Positions 50,864-60,577 of a DNA stretch of 64,000 bases are shown one piece after another. Positions within the stretch are counted from its first letter, which is position 1. Every line of letters starts with the position of its first letter. A program made the translations under genes and the position numbers. Below the pieces are notes generated by a model, which ran no database searches, had not been told where the DNA came from, and saw nothing but the letters and a program-made list of their open reading frames with translations. This DNA comes from Nitrosospira sp. Nsp11 (lineage in GTDB: Bacteria > Pseudomonadota > Gammaproteobacteria > Burkholderiales > Nitrosomonadaceae), in NCBI RefSeq assembly GCF_900142705.1, contig NZ_FRBV01000001.1, positions 558,001 through 622,000 on the forward strand, given 5' to 3'.

Positions 50864-50928
50864 CTTATTCGACAACCGCGGTTCTTATCCGCTACCTGTA
50901 CCTGATGCTTTCTTTAAAGCCACTTTAA

Positions 50929-52281
50929 TTAAAAGGGAACCATAAAATCGAGGGATAGCACAACCTGATCTTTCTTTCCGCCAAAGGGCCGATAAGTTGC
51001 ACCGTGCAGCGCATCCACGTTGTCATACCGTACGTTTGGACGAACGTTAAACTGTTGCATCGGCTTCCAGTCAAGCTTCAGCGCCTTTGCCGCTTTCCAG
51101 TTCGCACCGACCGTGACCGCGTAGTAGTCGGCAGGCATACTTGTGCTGTTGCCGGGAAGGCCATGTCCTAACGCGTAGCTGATACCCCGGTTATTCGTGG
51201 CGGCGCTCACCCGACCGGGCGAGAAAACACGAAACCCGTCTCTATCACGGAACCACTCGCCACGTATGCCCACAGACAATTCGGACGTAAGATCATAGTA
51301 CAAATGGGTGTTGATGCCATACCACTCGGCGTTCTTGTTGACGCCGTTCAATAAAACGCCGCCGGCATAACCATGGTCATGTTGCAAAACAAAATGAGTT
51401 TTGCTCGTGATCCTGTGCTTCAGCACAACGCTATACATTCCCCAAGGCTCGTTGCTTCGCGTGGAGGTTTCACCGTAGGTGCCGCTTATGTTGGCCGAAC
51501 TGCCCATATCGTCGCTGGTCCAGGTGATACCGGCTATCCCGCCCCAGTTGCCTAATTGCTTATCAAAACCGCCGTCCCAGCCACCGGTGGCGCTACCGGT
51601 GGTAACCGCGCCTATAGTCGACCAGTTCCCGTTGATCTTGTAATTACCCAGAACCCCCGTATGGGTGAAGGGTTCGCCATACTGCATCGTGTAGGCATGG
51701 GTGTAAAAGAAATTGTCGGGGGCTGGAACAGACTCATAACCGATAGGCGTATAAAAATGGCCAGCCTTGACGTTCAGGCCATTGCCGACCGGAACATACA
51801 CCTCCGCGTACGCTTGGGGGATCGCGATACCGTAATACCGCGTCGAAGCACAGCACAAGTCGAGATCCCAATTGCTTCTGCTCAAAGGCTGCCCGGAATT
51901 CACGTCGAATGCCGGAACACCATAAGCTTGGGTAAAAATGGCGTCCGTACCGAACATGAAATCAAAGCGCCCGCCAATATCCCACGTGCTGCCCTCAGCC
52001 ACTACGGGGCGTTCTATAAATATATTGAACTGGTTCAGTTGGAATCGATTGGAACGATCAGCAAAAGTCACCGGACCATTAAAGCCGCTGGCCTGGCCGG
52101 GATTGAAAGTGGCTCCACCATTGATCCAGCCACCCATCCTTATCCCGCTGTCTTTTACCCATTCAATCGCGGAATCAACACTGGCATCGGCGTGCGCATT
52201 GGTTGAGCTATCAACCGCTGCGAACAGGCTAACCGCAGAGGCAAATATCATCCGGCTTCGACGTTTGGGCACGCATGACAT
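50929..52281 (-). CDS. outer-membrane beta-barrel porin (OmpL-like), copy 1
   Basis: A 450-residue outer-membrane protein with a signal peptide ending near NAHA (residue 30) and a barrel ending in Phe (LSLDFMVPF). Features include MGGWINGGATFNP, FADRSNRFQLNQFNIFIERP, WDIGGRFDFMFGTDAIFTQ and DNFFYTHAYTM, matching the putative beta-barrel porin-2 family. Two adjacent Cys (LCCAST) lie in a likely outer loop. A paralogue with the same segments lies about 700 bases upstream, in the same orientation. Substrate unknown. Confidence 0.85.
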   Translation of the reverse strand: MSCVPKRRSRMIFASAVSLFAAVDSSTNAHADASVDSAIEWVKDSGIRMGGWINGGATFNPGQASGFNGPVTFADRSNRFQLNQFNIFIERPVVAEGSTWDIGGRFDFMFGTDAIFTQAYGVPAFDVNSGQPLSRSNWDLDLCCASTRYYGIAIPQAYAEVYVPVGNGLNVKAGHFYTPIGYESVPAPDNFFYTHAYTMQYGEPFTHTGVLGNYKINGNWSTIGAVTTGSATGGWDGGFDKQLGNWGGIAGITWTSDDMGSSANISGTYGETSTRSNEPWGMYSVVLKHRITSKTHFVLQHDHGYAGGVLLNGVNKNAEWYGINTHLYYDLTSELSVGIRGEWFRDRDGFRVFSPGRVSAATNNRGISYALGHGLPGNSTSMPADYYAVTVGANWKAAKALKLDWKPMQQFNVRPNVRYDNVDALHGATYRPFGGKKDQVVLSLDFMVPF

Positions 52282-52308
52282 AAGTGATTCCCCTTAGGTA
52301 AAGACACC

Positions 52309-52322
52309 ACAACTATAGTTGT
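52309..52322. promoter_or_regulatory. 14-base palindrome before porin copy 1
   Basis: ACAACTATAGTTGT is a perfect palindrome 28 bases upstream of the porin ATG. On the minus strand TTGACA lies a little further upstream but only 13 bases from TATAGT, too close for a standard promoter. The palindrome could be a repressor operator. Confidence 0.45.
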
Positions 52323-52537
52323 TATTTTTTTGTCAACTTAACATAACAAATATCAATTAAATGTTGGTTTATTGTGAAATAGTTGTGAACATTCAAGGAA
52401 ATTGCGTACAGGGGTGAGTTAGGCCCTATTAGGAAACGGACTAATCTTTGAAAAAAATCAGCTTTTTCCCTTGGTATATTAGCTTCCTCTGCGCAGATGA
52501 GCCCTCATGTCGCCGTTCATAACACTAATTTCGTAAG

Positions 52538-52867
52538 ATGGTTCAGAACGCGCACATACGCAGCGATCATGACGTCTTGGCTAAGTTCTTTGAAGAGGCG
52601 GCAGAGAAATGGAGACGAAGGCAGCCGAACAAAAGAAGTGCTGGAGCATTATGAAGAAAAAAGCATCTATATGGTAGGGAAGCACAAGATTTAAAATCAC
52701 ATGCTCCCGCTTCGGTGCGCAAATACCACGAAAGCGCTGAGGAGAATGTAAAGGAAGCGGCTGCTCACCGACTAATGGCAGTAGAGCAGGCCCAGCATGA
52801 CTCTAACGGACACGACGGTAAAATGGCGGGTACCGCAGTAGAAAAGGAAAGGCGGGGAAGCAATTAA
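52538..52867 (+). pseudogene. small helical protein gene destroyed by three single-base deletions
   Basis: From ATG 52538 one frame reads MVQNAHIRSDHDVLAKFFEE; successive frames then read EMETKAAEQK, EVLEHYEEKS and LYGREAQDLKSHAPASVRKY followed by ESAEENVKEAAAHRLMAVEQ, ending at TAA 52865. Restoring one base near 52608, 52634 and 52668 joins them into a highly charged, helical protein of about 110 residues. Total length plus three is divisible by three, as this model requires. I believe I have seen this type of small helical protein in other bacteria, but no function is known to me. Confidence 0.72.
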
Positions 52868-52964
52868 ACACAACACGAACGACGACGTGATGGCCTGTTG
52901 TCAACGGCAAGTGCTAACTCCCAGTATGATTTTGAGGTATGTTGCAACCCAGTCAAATTCAGCA

Positions 52965-54290
52965 TCAGAAAGGAATAGTCGCATCGAGAGAAAACAGCAC
53001 TTGGTCCTTTCGACTATTGAAAGGCCGATACGATTGATGAATGCCATCCGCTCTATCATAACGAATATTAGGGCGAATGTTCAGCTTTTGCATGGGTTTC
53101 CAGTCTAACTTCAACCTTTTGGCCGGTTTCCAGTTCATGCCTACTGTGACTGCATAATAATCGGCCGGGGCGCTGATGGGGATGAAGTTTCCCGCAGAAC
53201 TGTGTCCCATGTTGTCGGTAGCAGCAAGCACACGAAAGGGCGAAAAGACGCGAAAACCATCTCTATCGCGAAACCATTCACCTCTTATCCCGATTGACAG
53301 GTCATTCAGGAGATCGTAATACAGGTGCGAGCTGAGACTATACCATTCGACGTTCTTGGGGGCACCGTTCAGCAAAACGCCACCGACGTAGCCATGAACG
53401 TGGTGCAGAACCAAATGGGTTTTAGGGGTAACCCTGTGCTGCAATACCACGTTGTACATACCCCAGGGTCTGGTGCTTCGCGCGGAAGTCTCGCTGTATG
53501 TACCGGTGACATTGATTGAACTTCTCTTGTCATTACTAACCCAGGTAATACCGCCTAACCCTCCCCAATTGCCTAACTGCTTGTCAAAACCCCCGTCCCA
53601 CCCTCCCGTGGCACTGCCCGTGATCGCGCCGGCCATGACGGACCAGTTTGCATTGACTGCGTAGTTGCCCATCAGTCCTGTATGGGTAAACGGTTCGCCG
53701 TTATTAAATGTATAGGCATGGGTGTAGAAAAAATTGTCGGGCGACGGAACAGTCTCATAGCCGGTAGGCGAATAAAAATGACCCGCTTTGATGTTGATGC
53801 CGTTGCCAATCGGCAAGTAGGCTTCCGCATATGCCTGCGGGAGTGCAATGCCGTAGGTACGGGTGGAAGAGCAGCATAAATCCAGATCCCAGTGCCCCCT
53901 GTCCCGCGGTTGGCCGGTATTAACATCAAAAGAAGGGACGCCGAAAGCCTGAGTATAGATAGCGTCTGTGCCGAACATGAAATCGAAGCGTCCACCCAGA
54001 TCAAACGCGTTGCCTTCCGTCACTACAGTTCGCTGTATATATATATTGAATTGATTTAATTGAAATCGGTTCGCCCGATCGGCAAACGTAACGGAGCCAT
54101 TGTATCCATTGCCGGGATTGCTCGGGTTGTAAGTTGCTCCACCGTTAATCCATCCGCCCACTCTTACGCCACTATCCTTGAACAGGTCTACTATTTTAAA
54201 AGCATGCACATTACTCGAGTTCATGAGAACTGACAACAACACACTTATGGCGAATAGAAACCTGCCTTTGCATCTTCGCACACATTTCAT
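52965..54290 (-). CDS. outer-membrane beta-barrel porin (OmpL-like), copy 2
   Basis: A 441-residue paralogue of the porin downstream. After a signal peptide ending near SNVHA it has VGGWINGGATYNPSNPG, FADRANRFQLNQFNIYI, LGGRFDFMFGTDAIYTQ and DNFFYTHAYTF, and it ends FSLDATIPF. The two copies are alike along their whole length, so this is a tandem duplication with later insertion or retention of other sequence between them. The intervening DNA holds a dead gene on the opposite strand. Substrate unknown. Confidence 0.85.
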   Translation of the reverse strand: MKCVRRCKGRFLFAISVLLSVLMNSSNVHAFKIVDLFKDSGVRVGGWINGGATYNPSNPGNGYNGSVTFADRANRFQLNQFNIYIQRTVVTEGNAFDLGGRFDFMFGTDAIYTQAFGVPSFDVNTGQPRDRGHWDLDLCCSSTRTYGIALPQAYAEAYLPIGNGINIKAGHFYSPTGYETVPSPDNFFYTHAYTFNNGEPFTHTGLMGNYAVNANWSVMAGAITGSATGGWDGGFDKQLGNWGGLGGITWVSNDKRSSINVTGTYSETSARSTRPWGMYNVVLQHRVTPKTHLVLHHVHGYVGGVLLNGAPKNVEWYSLSSHLYYDLLNDLSIGIRGEWFRDRDGFRVFSPFRVLAATDNMGHSSAGNFIPISAPADYYAVTVGMNWKPAKRLKLDWKPMQKLNIRPNIRYDRADGIHQSYRPFNSRKDQVLFSLDATIPF

Positions 54291-54564
54291 TTATAATTTT
54301 CCTTAGTTCCCCAGACATAAGGATTTTGAAAAACATCCGAAAATGAAGCGTTTCGGCTTTATAAGACAAAAATCTTTCTACTGGCGGTCCTCTTTAAACT
54401 CGCGCCATACTCATAAGCGAAATGTCATCTGCGCTGTTCGTCCCTCTGTTATCAAGCGCGGGAAATTCCGGGAGAGGCGAAAAAGTTCCTCCTCTTCTCT
54501 ATCCTCATCAAGGCACTCGCTCCGATCAGTGATACCGATGCCATATGAAACACTCAGGTCGCGC
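54291..54564. other. intergenic region between porin copy 2 and ilvA
   Basis: The promoter of the porin on the minus strand and the end of ilvA lie here. No gene or strong hairpin was found. Confidence 0.35.
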
Positions 54565-56076
54565 CTAACCCAAAAACAATTTATAAGCAGGATTTTCGCT
54601 TTCATCCCAGTAATGATTATCAAGCTGTCTTAGAAACGCCTCGAACTCGTCCTTCTCTTCAGGCGGCACTTCCATGCCCACCAGCACCCTTCCGTAATCT
54701 GCGCCATGGTTGCGGTAGTGGAACAGGCTTATATTCCAGTGAAGGCTCATGCTGTTCAGGAATTTCACGAGGGCACCTGGGCGATCTGGAAATTCAAAGC
54801 GGTAGAGAAGCTCATTCTTTATCTCAAGGGCGCGTCCTCCCACCAGATGGCGAACATGGAGCTTTGCCATTTCGTTGTCGCTCAAATCCTCTGTGCGCAA
54901 GCCGCTTTTCTCCAGGCTTCTGATCAGTTTTGCCGCTTCCTCGCGATTGCGCACCGACACGGCGACGAACACATGCGCTTCTTTCGGATCAGCATAGCGA
55001 TAATTGAATTCAGTAATGCTTTTCGTTCCAAGCATGGCGCAAAACTTCCTGAAACTGCCAGGCTCTTCGGGAATGGTAACGGCCATCACCGCTTCACGCT
55101 GCTCGCCCAGTTCCGCTCGTTCGGAAACATGACGCAATCGGTCAAAATTCATGTTGGCGCCAGAGGCTATCGCAATCAAATCCTTATCACGAATTTTCTC
55201 TCTCTTGGCATAAGCCTTTGCTCCGGCGACAGACAGCGCCCCGGACGGCTCCAGAATCGCACGAGTATCCTCGAACACATCCTTGATCGCAGCACAGATA
55301 GCGTCGGTATCGACCAGGATGATTTCGTCTACCAGCTCGCGGCACAAACGAAAAGTTTCTCCTCCAACTTGCTTCACTGCCACGCCATCCGCAAACAATC
55401 CCACCTGCGCGAGCTTGACTCGGCGTTTTTTTTTCAGGGACTGATACATGGAATCGGCATCCGTTGGCTCGACACCGATGATTTTGATTTCCGGATAAAG
55501 CCTCTTTACGTACGAGGCGATACCGGAAATAAGGCCACCACCGCCTATCGGGACAAATATGGCGTAGATTGCTCCGGCGTGCTGGCGAAGGATCTCCATC
55601 CCGATTGTACCCTGCCCCGCAATGACGTCGGGGTCGTCGTAGGGATGCACAAAAGTGGCATGCTCCTCTCTGGAAAATTTCAACGCGTAGGCATACGCCT
55701 CGTCATAGGAATCTCCATGTGTTATTACCGTCGCACCGCGCGCCTCGACCGCCTGCATTTTGATTTGCGGCGTAGTGACCGGCATCACGATGGTCGCGCG
55801 GCAATTCAGCCGTTGCGCCGCAAGCGCCACCCCCTGCGCATGATTCCCTGCTGACGCCGTCACCACGCCGCGTCTAAGCACAGCGGGGGAAAGCTTGACC
55901 ATTTTGTTGTAAGCTCCACGCAGCTTGAATGAAAAAACCTCTTGCATATCCTCCCGCTTCAGCAATAGCCGGTTATGCATGCGTGCAGACAAATTTGGTG
56001 CAAGCTCCAACGGAGTCTCTATCGCGACATCATAAACCCGAGCGGTGAGAATTCTTTCGAGATAATTGTTTTTCAT
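54565..56076 (-). CDS. ilvA: threonine ammonia-lyase, biosynthetic
   Basis: IlvA deaminates threonine to 2-oxobutyrate, the first step to isoleucine, using pyridoxal phosphate. The ATG at 56076 gives MKNNYLERILTARVYDVAIE and a 503-residue enzyme, the usual length; upstream in-frame codons are not family-like. The PLP lysine is in SFKLRGAYNKM; SAGNHAQGVALAA and the phosphate loop PIGGGGLISG follow. Two C-terminal ACT-like domains (about 325-503) bind isoleucine. It is divergent from rpiA. Together with ilvBHC and leuA it completes most branched-chain genes in the window. Confidence 0.96.
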   Translation of the reverse strand: MKNNYLERILTARVYDVAIETPLELAPNLSARMHNRLLLKREDMQEVFSFKLRGAYNKMVKLSPAVLRRGVVTASAGNHAQGVALAAQRLNCRATIVMPVTTPQIKMQAVEARGATVITHGDSYDEAYAYALKFSREEHATFVHPYDDPDVIAGQGTIGMEILRQHAGAIYAIFVPIGGGGLISGIASYVKRLYPEIKIIGVEPTDADSMYQSLKKKRRVKLAQVGLFADGVAVKQVGGETFRLCRELVDEIILVDTDAICAAIKDVFEDTRAILEPSGALSVAGAKAYAKREKIRDKDLIAIASGANMNFDRLRHVSERAELGEQREAVMAVTIPEEPGSFRKFCAMLGTKSITEFNYRYADPKEAHVFVAVSVRNREEAAKLIRSLEKSGLRTEDLSDNEMAKLHVRHLVGGRALEIKNELLYRFEFPDRPGALVKFLNSMSLHWNISLFHYRNHGADYGRVLVGMEVPPEEKDEFEAFLRQLDNHYWDESENPAYKLFLG

Positions 56077-56219
56077 TAAAGCCGGATTTCCTGATTTCAG
56101 GGCTATGCATTTTAGCATGCCGGGAAAGGCTAAATGCCCAGCTTCATTGTTAAAATCAGCGGATAGTATTATCCTCATAAATAATTAAACGTTTACTCCC
56201 AAAACCAAAAAATAACACC

Positions 56220-56885
56220 ATGAACCAAGACGAGCAAAAACGTGCGGTCGCCCGGGCCGCCATCCAATATGTCCCGGCGGGCAGCATAGTCGGGGTGGGC
56301 ACCGGTACGACTGCAAATTACTTCATAGATGAGTTGGCCGCAGTCAAGTATAAAATTGAAGGAGCGGTAGCCAGCTCAGAGGCAACAGCGCGGCGGCTCA
56401 GCAGCCATGGTATCGAGGTCATGGATTTGAACAGCGTTGATGTGCTTCCGGTATATGTGGATGGAACGGACGAAATTACCAAACACCTGCACATGATAAA
56501 AGGGGGTGGTGGGGCATTGACACGAGAAAAAATCGTCGCTGCGGTGGCAAAAAAATTCGTCTGTATCGCCGACCAAAGCAAACTGGTTGATGTGCTCGGT
56601 AAATTTCCGCTACCTGTGGAAGTTGTCCCGATGGCACGTAGTTATGTATCGAGAGAAATAGTACGGCTGGGTGGCCAGCCCAGGCTGCGCGAAAATTTCA
56701 TCACGGACAATGGCAATATCATTCTTGACGTACAGGGACTGCAAATCCTTAACCCGGTTGAACTGGAGGCAGCGCTCAATCAGATTACCGGGGTCGTTAC
56801 CAACGGGTTATTCGCAAAGCGCGGCGCGGACGTGCTATTGCTTAGCAGCGATAGCGGCGTCCAAACAATTGGCTATACGGGGTGA
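56220..56885 (+). CDS. rpiA: ribose-5-phosphate isomerase A
   Basis: RpiA interconverts ribose-5-phosphate and ribulose-5-phosphate. The 221-residue product has [16 protein letters not shown] for phosphate binding, YVDGTDEI with the catalytic Asp, [14 protein letters not shown] with the catalytic Lys/Glu region, and [21 protein letters not shown]. All residues of the family appear present. It starts a rightward group rpiA-phoU-ppx-corA. Confidence 0.97.
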   Translation: MNQDEQKRAVARAAIQYVPAGSIVGVGTGTTANYFIDELAAVKYKIEGAVASSEATARRLSSHGIEVMDLNSVDVLPVYVDGTDEITKHLHMIKGGGGALTREKIVAAVAKKFVCIADQSKLVDVLGKFPLPVEVVPMARSYVSREIVRLGGQPRLRENFITDNGNIILDVQGLQILNPVELEAALNQITGVVTNGLFAKRGADVLLLSSDSGVQTIGYTG

Positions 56886-56960
56886 GGAACATAAAATTGT
56901 CACAACCGGCGAGTAACATTTCTTGTCATTCTTTGCTTTCAATCGATCAGCAGGTGTGCG

Positions 56961-57668
56961 ATGGTGAGTAGCGAACATATATCCAAGCAGTTTGACGCCG
57001 ATCTCGAGGCCGTAAGGACCCGCGTGTTGCATATGGGTGGATTTGTGGAAGAGCAGATCGAGAAAGCCATTGAGGCGTTAACGAGCGGAAACGAGTGCCT
57101 GATAGAAAGTATCATTGCCGATGATCATCGCGTCAATGCCATGGAAGTTTCGATCGACGAAATTTGTAGCCAGATCATTGCCCGCCGGCAGCCGGCAGCC
57201 GGCGATTTACGCATGATCATGACGGTCATCAAGACCATTACCGATCTGGAGCGTATCGGTGACGAAGCCGAGAAGATTGCACGCATGGCCAAGCTGATAT
57301 ACCAGACCGACCGGATGCATATGCCGCGATTCGTCGAGATCAGGCATGTTGCGCACATCGCGCTGGACATGCTGCGGAAATCACTTGATGCATTTGCCCG
57401 TCTGGATCTGACAGCAGCGGCTCAGGTCGTGCGCCAGGATGAGTTGGTAGATGAGGAATTCCGTTCTATCATGCGCCAGCTCATCACTTTCATGATGGAA
57501 GACCCGCGCAAAATTTCTACCGCTCTCGAAATCCTGTTTATAGCAAAAGCCATCGAGCGAATCGGCGACCACGCCAAGAATATGTCGGAATACGTGGTAT
57601 ATATGGTCAAGGGCAGGGATGTACGCCATGTTACCGTTGAAGAAATTGAACGGGAAGTAAGGGAATAA
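56961..57668 (+). CDS. phoU: phosphate transport system regulatory protein PhoU
   Basis: PhoU links the Pst phosphate transporter to the PhoR kinase and restrains phosphate uptake. The 235-residue all-helical protein has two repeats of three helices with the metal-binding motifs IADDHRVNAMEVSIDE and, in the first half, TVIKTITDLERIGDEAEKIAR; the second half has AKAIERIGDHAKNMSEYVVY. pst and phoBR genes are not adjacent here; ppx follows, a common association in polyphosphate-linked phosphate control. Confidence 0.97.
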   Translation: MVSSEHISKQFDADLEAVRTRVLHMGGFVEEQIEKAIEALTSGNECLIESIIADDHRVNAMEVSIDEICSQIIARRQPAAGDLRMIMTVIKTITDLERIGDEAEKIARMAKLIYQTDRMHMPRFVEIRHVAHIALDMLRKSLDAFARLDLTAAAQVVRQDELVDEEFRSIMRQLITFMMEDPRKISTALEILFIAKAIERIGDHAKNMSEYVVYMVKGRDVRHVTVEEIEREVRE

Positions 57669-57698
57669 ATCCCGCGATATTTGCACACCCGAAAATCC

Positions 57699-59249
57699 AT
57701 GCTCGAATACTCCACTCTCGCGGCGGTAGACCTCGGCTCAAACAGCTTTCGTCTGCAAGTCGCGCGCGTAGTGGGTAAGCAGCTATATCCGCTGGACAGT
57801 TTACGCGAGATGGTACGACTTGCCGCCGGCCTTACCCCCCAGGGGCAATTGGATGAGGATTCTCAGGAACGCGCTTTAGGTTGTCTAAAACGTTTTGGCG
57901 AGCGTTTGCGGGGTTTTCCGCCGCACACGGTACGTGCAGTCGGTACGAATACGCTTAGAGTAGCCAGGAACGCCCCCGCATTTCTAAAAAAAGCGGAGGC
58001 GGCCGTGGGATTCCCCATCGAAATTATCGCGGGGTATGAGGAAGCGCGGCTCATATATCTGGGAGTCGCGCACTGTCTTCCCGCCTCAAGCAACGCTCGC
58101 CTGGTTGTGGATATTGGCGGCGGCTCTACCGAGTTGATCATTGGCAATCGCCTGAAACCGGTCAAACTGGAAAGCCTGTATATGGGTTGCGTCAGTTATA
58201 GCCTGCGTTTTTTTCCAGATGGAAAGATTACCAAGGGTGCGATGAGGCGAGCCGAACTCTCAGCGCGCAGTGAAGTGCAAGCCATCGCCGCAGAGTTCTC
58301 CAGTATCCACTGGCAGGACGCGTTTGGCTCATCCGGTACGGCGCGCGCGCTGGGCGACATCATCAAGCTGAACAATCTCGCTAAAGAAGGCGACGACGGG
58401 GACCTCACCTTGGAAGGGCTGGAAAATTTTCGCGAATGCCTGCTCAAGGTTGGCGATATCAGAAAGCTGGAATTTGCGGGACTCCGTGCTGACCGGGCGC
58501 CCGTTATTGTTGGCGGCTTCGCCATCATGTCGGCAGTATTTTCCGAGCTGGGAATACGCCGAATGTCTCAGGCCATGGGAGCACTGCGGCAGGGCGTGCT
58601 CTACGATATGCTCGGGCGCTTCCATAATCGCGATATGCGCGAAGTTACGGTAAGACAATTTATGCAGCGCTATCGAGTGGATTCCGCCCAGGCGAAGCGG
58701 GTGGAATCGCTGGCCCTTTTGCTTGGTAAACAACTGTTGACGGATTTTCCTGATGAAGCAACGGAATTGCTGCTAATTCTCTCGTGGGCGGCGCGGCTGC
58801 ATGAAGTGGGAATTTCAGTAGCCCATTCCGGCTATCACAAACATTCGGCCTATATTCTCGGTAACGCTGATATGCCGGGTTTCTCAAGAAAAGAACAAGA
58901 ACGCTTGAGCGCGCTTGCCCTCGCCCATAGGGGGGTTGCAAGCAAAATGCGGGAATTTATTACCGACCCCCCGGACTTCGCTCTGCTCCTGGCACTTCGT
59001 CTGGCTGCGCTGTTCCATCGCAGTCGTAGTGATATCCAGTTGCCGGATTTGGAAGTTCGCCTCAGCGGCAAAGAATTCGATTTACACATCGAACGGAAAT
59101 GGCTGGAACGCAATCCCTTGACTGATACAGCGCTGTCCGCCGAAATTGAGCAATGGTCCGCGCTCGGTTTCAATTTTCGTATAAAGCCGCTGGAGGGAAG
59201 CAAGGCGCGCATAGCCGATAAAGCCGCCCCGAACGCAGCCGGTACCTAA
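57699..59249 (+). CDS. ppx: exopolyphosphatase (Ppx/GppA family)
   Basis: Ppx removes terminal phosphate from polyphosphate (or acts on pppGpp in GppA members). The ATG at 57699 gives MLEYSTLAAVDLGSNSFRLQ, the ASKHA-fold phosphate loop; a TTG at 57681 is less likely. VVDIGGGSTELIIG and GSSGTARAL are further signatures. The 516-residue length includes the C-terminal HD-like domain (about 320-500). Next to phoU, the exopolyphosphatase role is favoured. Confidence 0.94.
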   Translation: MLEYSTLAAVDLGSNSFRLQVARVVGKQLYPLDSLREMVRLAAGLTPQGQLDEDSQERALGCLKRFGERLRGFPPHTVRAVGTNTLRVARNAPAFLKKAEAAVGFPIEIIAGYEEARLIYLGVAHCLPASSNARLVVDIGGGSTELIIGNRLKPVKLESLYMGCVSYSLRFFPDGKITKGAMRRAELSARSEVQAIAAEFSSIHWQDAFGSSGTARALGDIIKLNNLAKEGDDGDLTLEGLENFRECLLKVGDIRKLEFAGLRADRAPVIVGGFAIMSAVFSELGIRRMSQAMGALRQGVLYDMLGRFHNRDMREVTVRQFMQRYRVDSAQAKRVESLALLLGKQLLTDFPDEATELLLILSWAARLHEVGISVAHSGYHKHSAYILGNADMPGFSRKEQERLSALALAHRGVASKMREFITDPPDFALLLALRLAALFHRSRSDIQLPDLEVRLSGKEFDLHIERKWLERNPLTDTALSAEIEQWSALGFNFRIKPLEGSKARIADKAAPNAAGT

Positions 59250-59264
59250 CCCATATCATCCACG

Positions 59265-60335
59265 ATGGCGTCACACTCCAGAAAGAGATCGACAAAAGCG
59301 GGCCTTGCTCCAGGCACGCTGGTGCATATCGGCATAAAAAAAAATGTCGCGCCTCGCATCACCCTGCTGAATTACGATACGAATAGTACGCGCGAATATG
59401 AGGTAACCACTGCTGAGCTGGCCGACAAGATTAAGCTCGCGCCGGGCATCAAATGGATCGACGTCCGTGGATTGGGCGACATCGGTATGATGGAACAAAT
59501 CGGTGCGTGTTTTAATCTTCATCCGCTGGTGCTGGAGGATATATTCAATACCGAGCAGCGTTCGAAACTGGAGGACTACGGCGACTATATTTATGTGGTA
59601 CTCAAAACCTTCGGCTATGAGCGCAAAAGTGAAGAAGAAATGATAACCTCTGACCAGATCAGCCTGGTGCTGGGAAAAGATTTCGTGCTCTCATTCCTGG
59701 AAACGGATGGGGTTCAATTCGGGTCGCTGCGTGAGCGCTTACACTCGGGAAAAGGCCAGATACGAAACCTGGGTCCGGACTTTCTGATGTATAGCTTGAT
59801 TGATGCCATCGTGGATAGCTATTTTGTCATTCTTGAGCGACTCGATGAAAAAATCGAAGTACTCGAAACGGAACTGATAGCCCGTCCTCAACCTACCACT
59901 CTGCATTCGATTTATCACCTGAAGCGGGAAAATGCTTTTTTACGCAAATCGCTGTGGCCATTACGCGAAGTGATCAGTTCCATGCAACGAGGGGATTCGC
60001 CGCTGTTCACCCGCAATACTTTGCTTTACCTGCGTGATGTCTATGATCACACTATTCACATCATCGAGTCGGTTGAGTCTCTACGCGACGTGACAGGTGG
60101 CATGCTCGACATCTATATGTCCAGCGTGAGCTACCGCATCAGTACGGTTATGAAGGTTCTCACCGTTATTACAACCATATTCATGCCACTGAGCCTGATA
60201 GCCGGCATTTATGGGATGAATTTCCAACACTTGCCTGGGCTTGACTGGTACTGGGGATTCTTCGCGGTTCTGGGAGCAATGGCTGTGATCAGTGTGGGGA
60301 TGCTGGCGCTATTCCGCTGGAAAAAGTGGTTGTAG
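59265..60335 (+). CDS. corA: magnesium/cobalt transporter CorA
   Basis: CorA is a pentameric channel for magnesium import. The 356-residue protein has a large cytosolic N-terminal domain (about 1-290), a long stalk helix, and two C-terminal membrane helices with the selectivity motif YGMNF between them (SLIAGIYGMNFQHLPGLDW) and a basic end RWKKWL. The length is typical of the longer CorA forms. It follows ppx by 15 bases and is followed by a hairpin. Confidence 0.96.
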   Translation: MASHSRKRSTKAGLAPGTLVHIGIKKNVAPRITLLNYDTNSTREYEVTTAELADKIKLAPGIKWIDVRGLGDIGMMEQIGACFNLHPLVLEDIFNTEQRSKLEDYGDYIYVVLKTFGYERKSEEEMITSDQISLVLGKDFVLSFLETDGVQFGSLRERLHSGKGQIRNLGPDFLMYSLIDAIVDSYFVILERLDEKIEVLETELIARPQPTTLHSIYHLKRENAFLRKSLWPLREVISSMQRGDSPLFTRNTLLYLRDVYDHTIHIIESVESLRDVTGGMLDIYMSSVSYRISTVMKVLTVITTIFMPLSLIAGIYGMNFQHLPGLDWYWGFFAVLGAMAVISVGMLALFRWKKWL

Positions 60336-60364
60336 TCCACTTTAGTAGCTCAGCCGTCCACTCA

Positions 60365-60389
60365 TCGGCGAACCGGGCGGCTTCGCCGA
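60365..60389 (+). terminator. hairpin after corA
   Basis: TCGGCGAA (60365-60372) and TTCGCCGA (60382-60389) form a perfect eight-base stem with a nine-base GC-rich loop, followed by AAATCTTTTC. It is a probable end for the rpiA-phoU-ppx-corA transcript. Confidence 0.6.
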
Positions 60390-60406
60390 AAATCTTTTCG
60401 AGAGTC

Positions 60407-60577
60407 TCTAGCGGCCTGTCGGACCTTAAAGGAAACCGGCTGCAAAAGCGTCTGGCTAGTTCATATTTCGCCGCTTTTTCGGCCAATAGAATAACTATTG
60501 GCCCTCAAAATTCTCAAAATCTGCCCTCAACCATTCATTTTTTCGCTGTGATTCCTTAAGTCCGACAGGCTGTTAGA
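60407..60577. mobile_element. 171-bp MITE-like element with TA-flanked inverted repeats
   Basis: The left end reads TCTAGCGGCCTGTCGGACC and the right end, reversed, TCTAACAGCCTGTCGGACT; both continue into TTAA-GGAA, giving terminal inverted repeats of about 27 bases with a few differences. TA borders both ends (60409-60410 and 60574-60575), as expected for IS630/mariner-type insertion. Inside, GGCCAATAG-AATAA-CTATTGGCC (60481-60503) is a perfect stem-loop. There is no coding capacity. The stop codon of the neighbouring minus-strand hydrolase (TAA at 60575-60573) is formed at its right border. Confidence 0.75.

Noticed and set aside
54706-55854. A 382-codon open frame on the plus strand opposite ilvA
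   Set aside because: ilvA on the minus strand carries all family motifs; the opposite frame has no recognisable domain and is a by-product of codon use.
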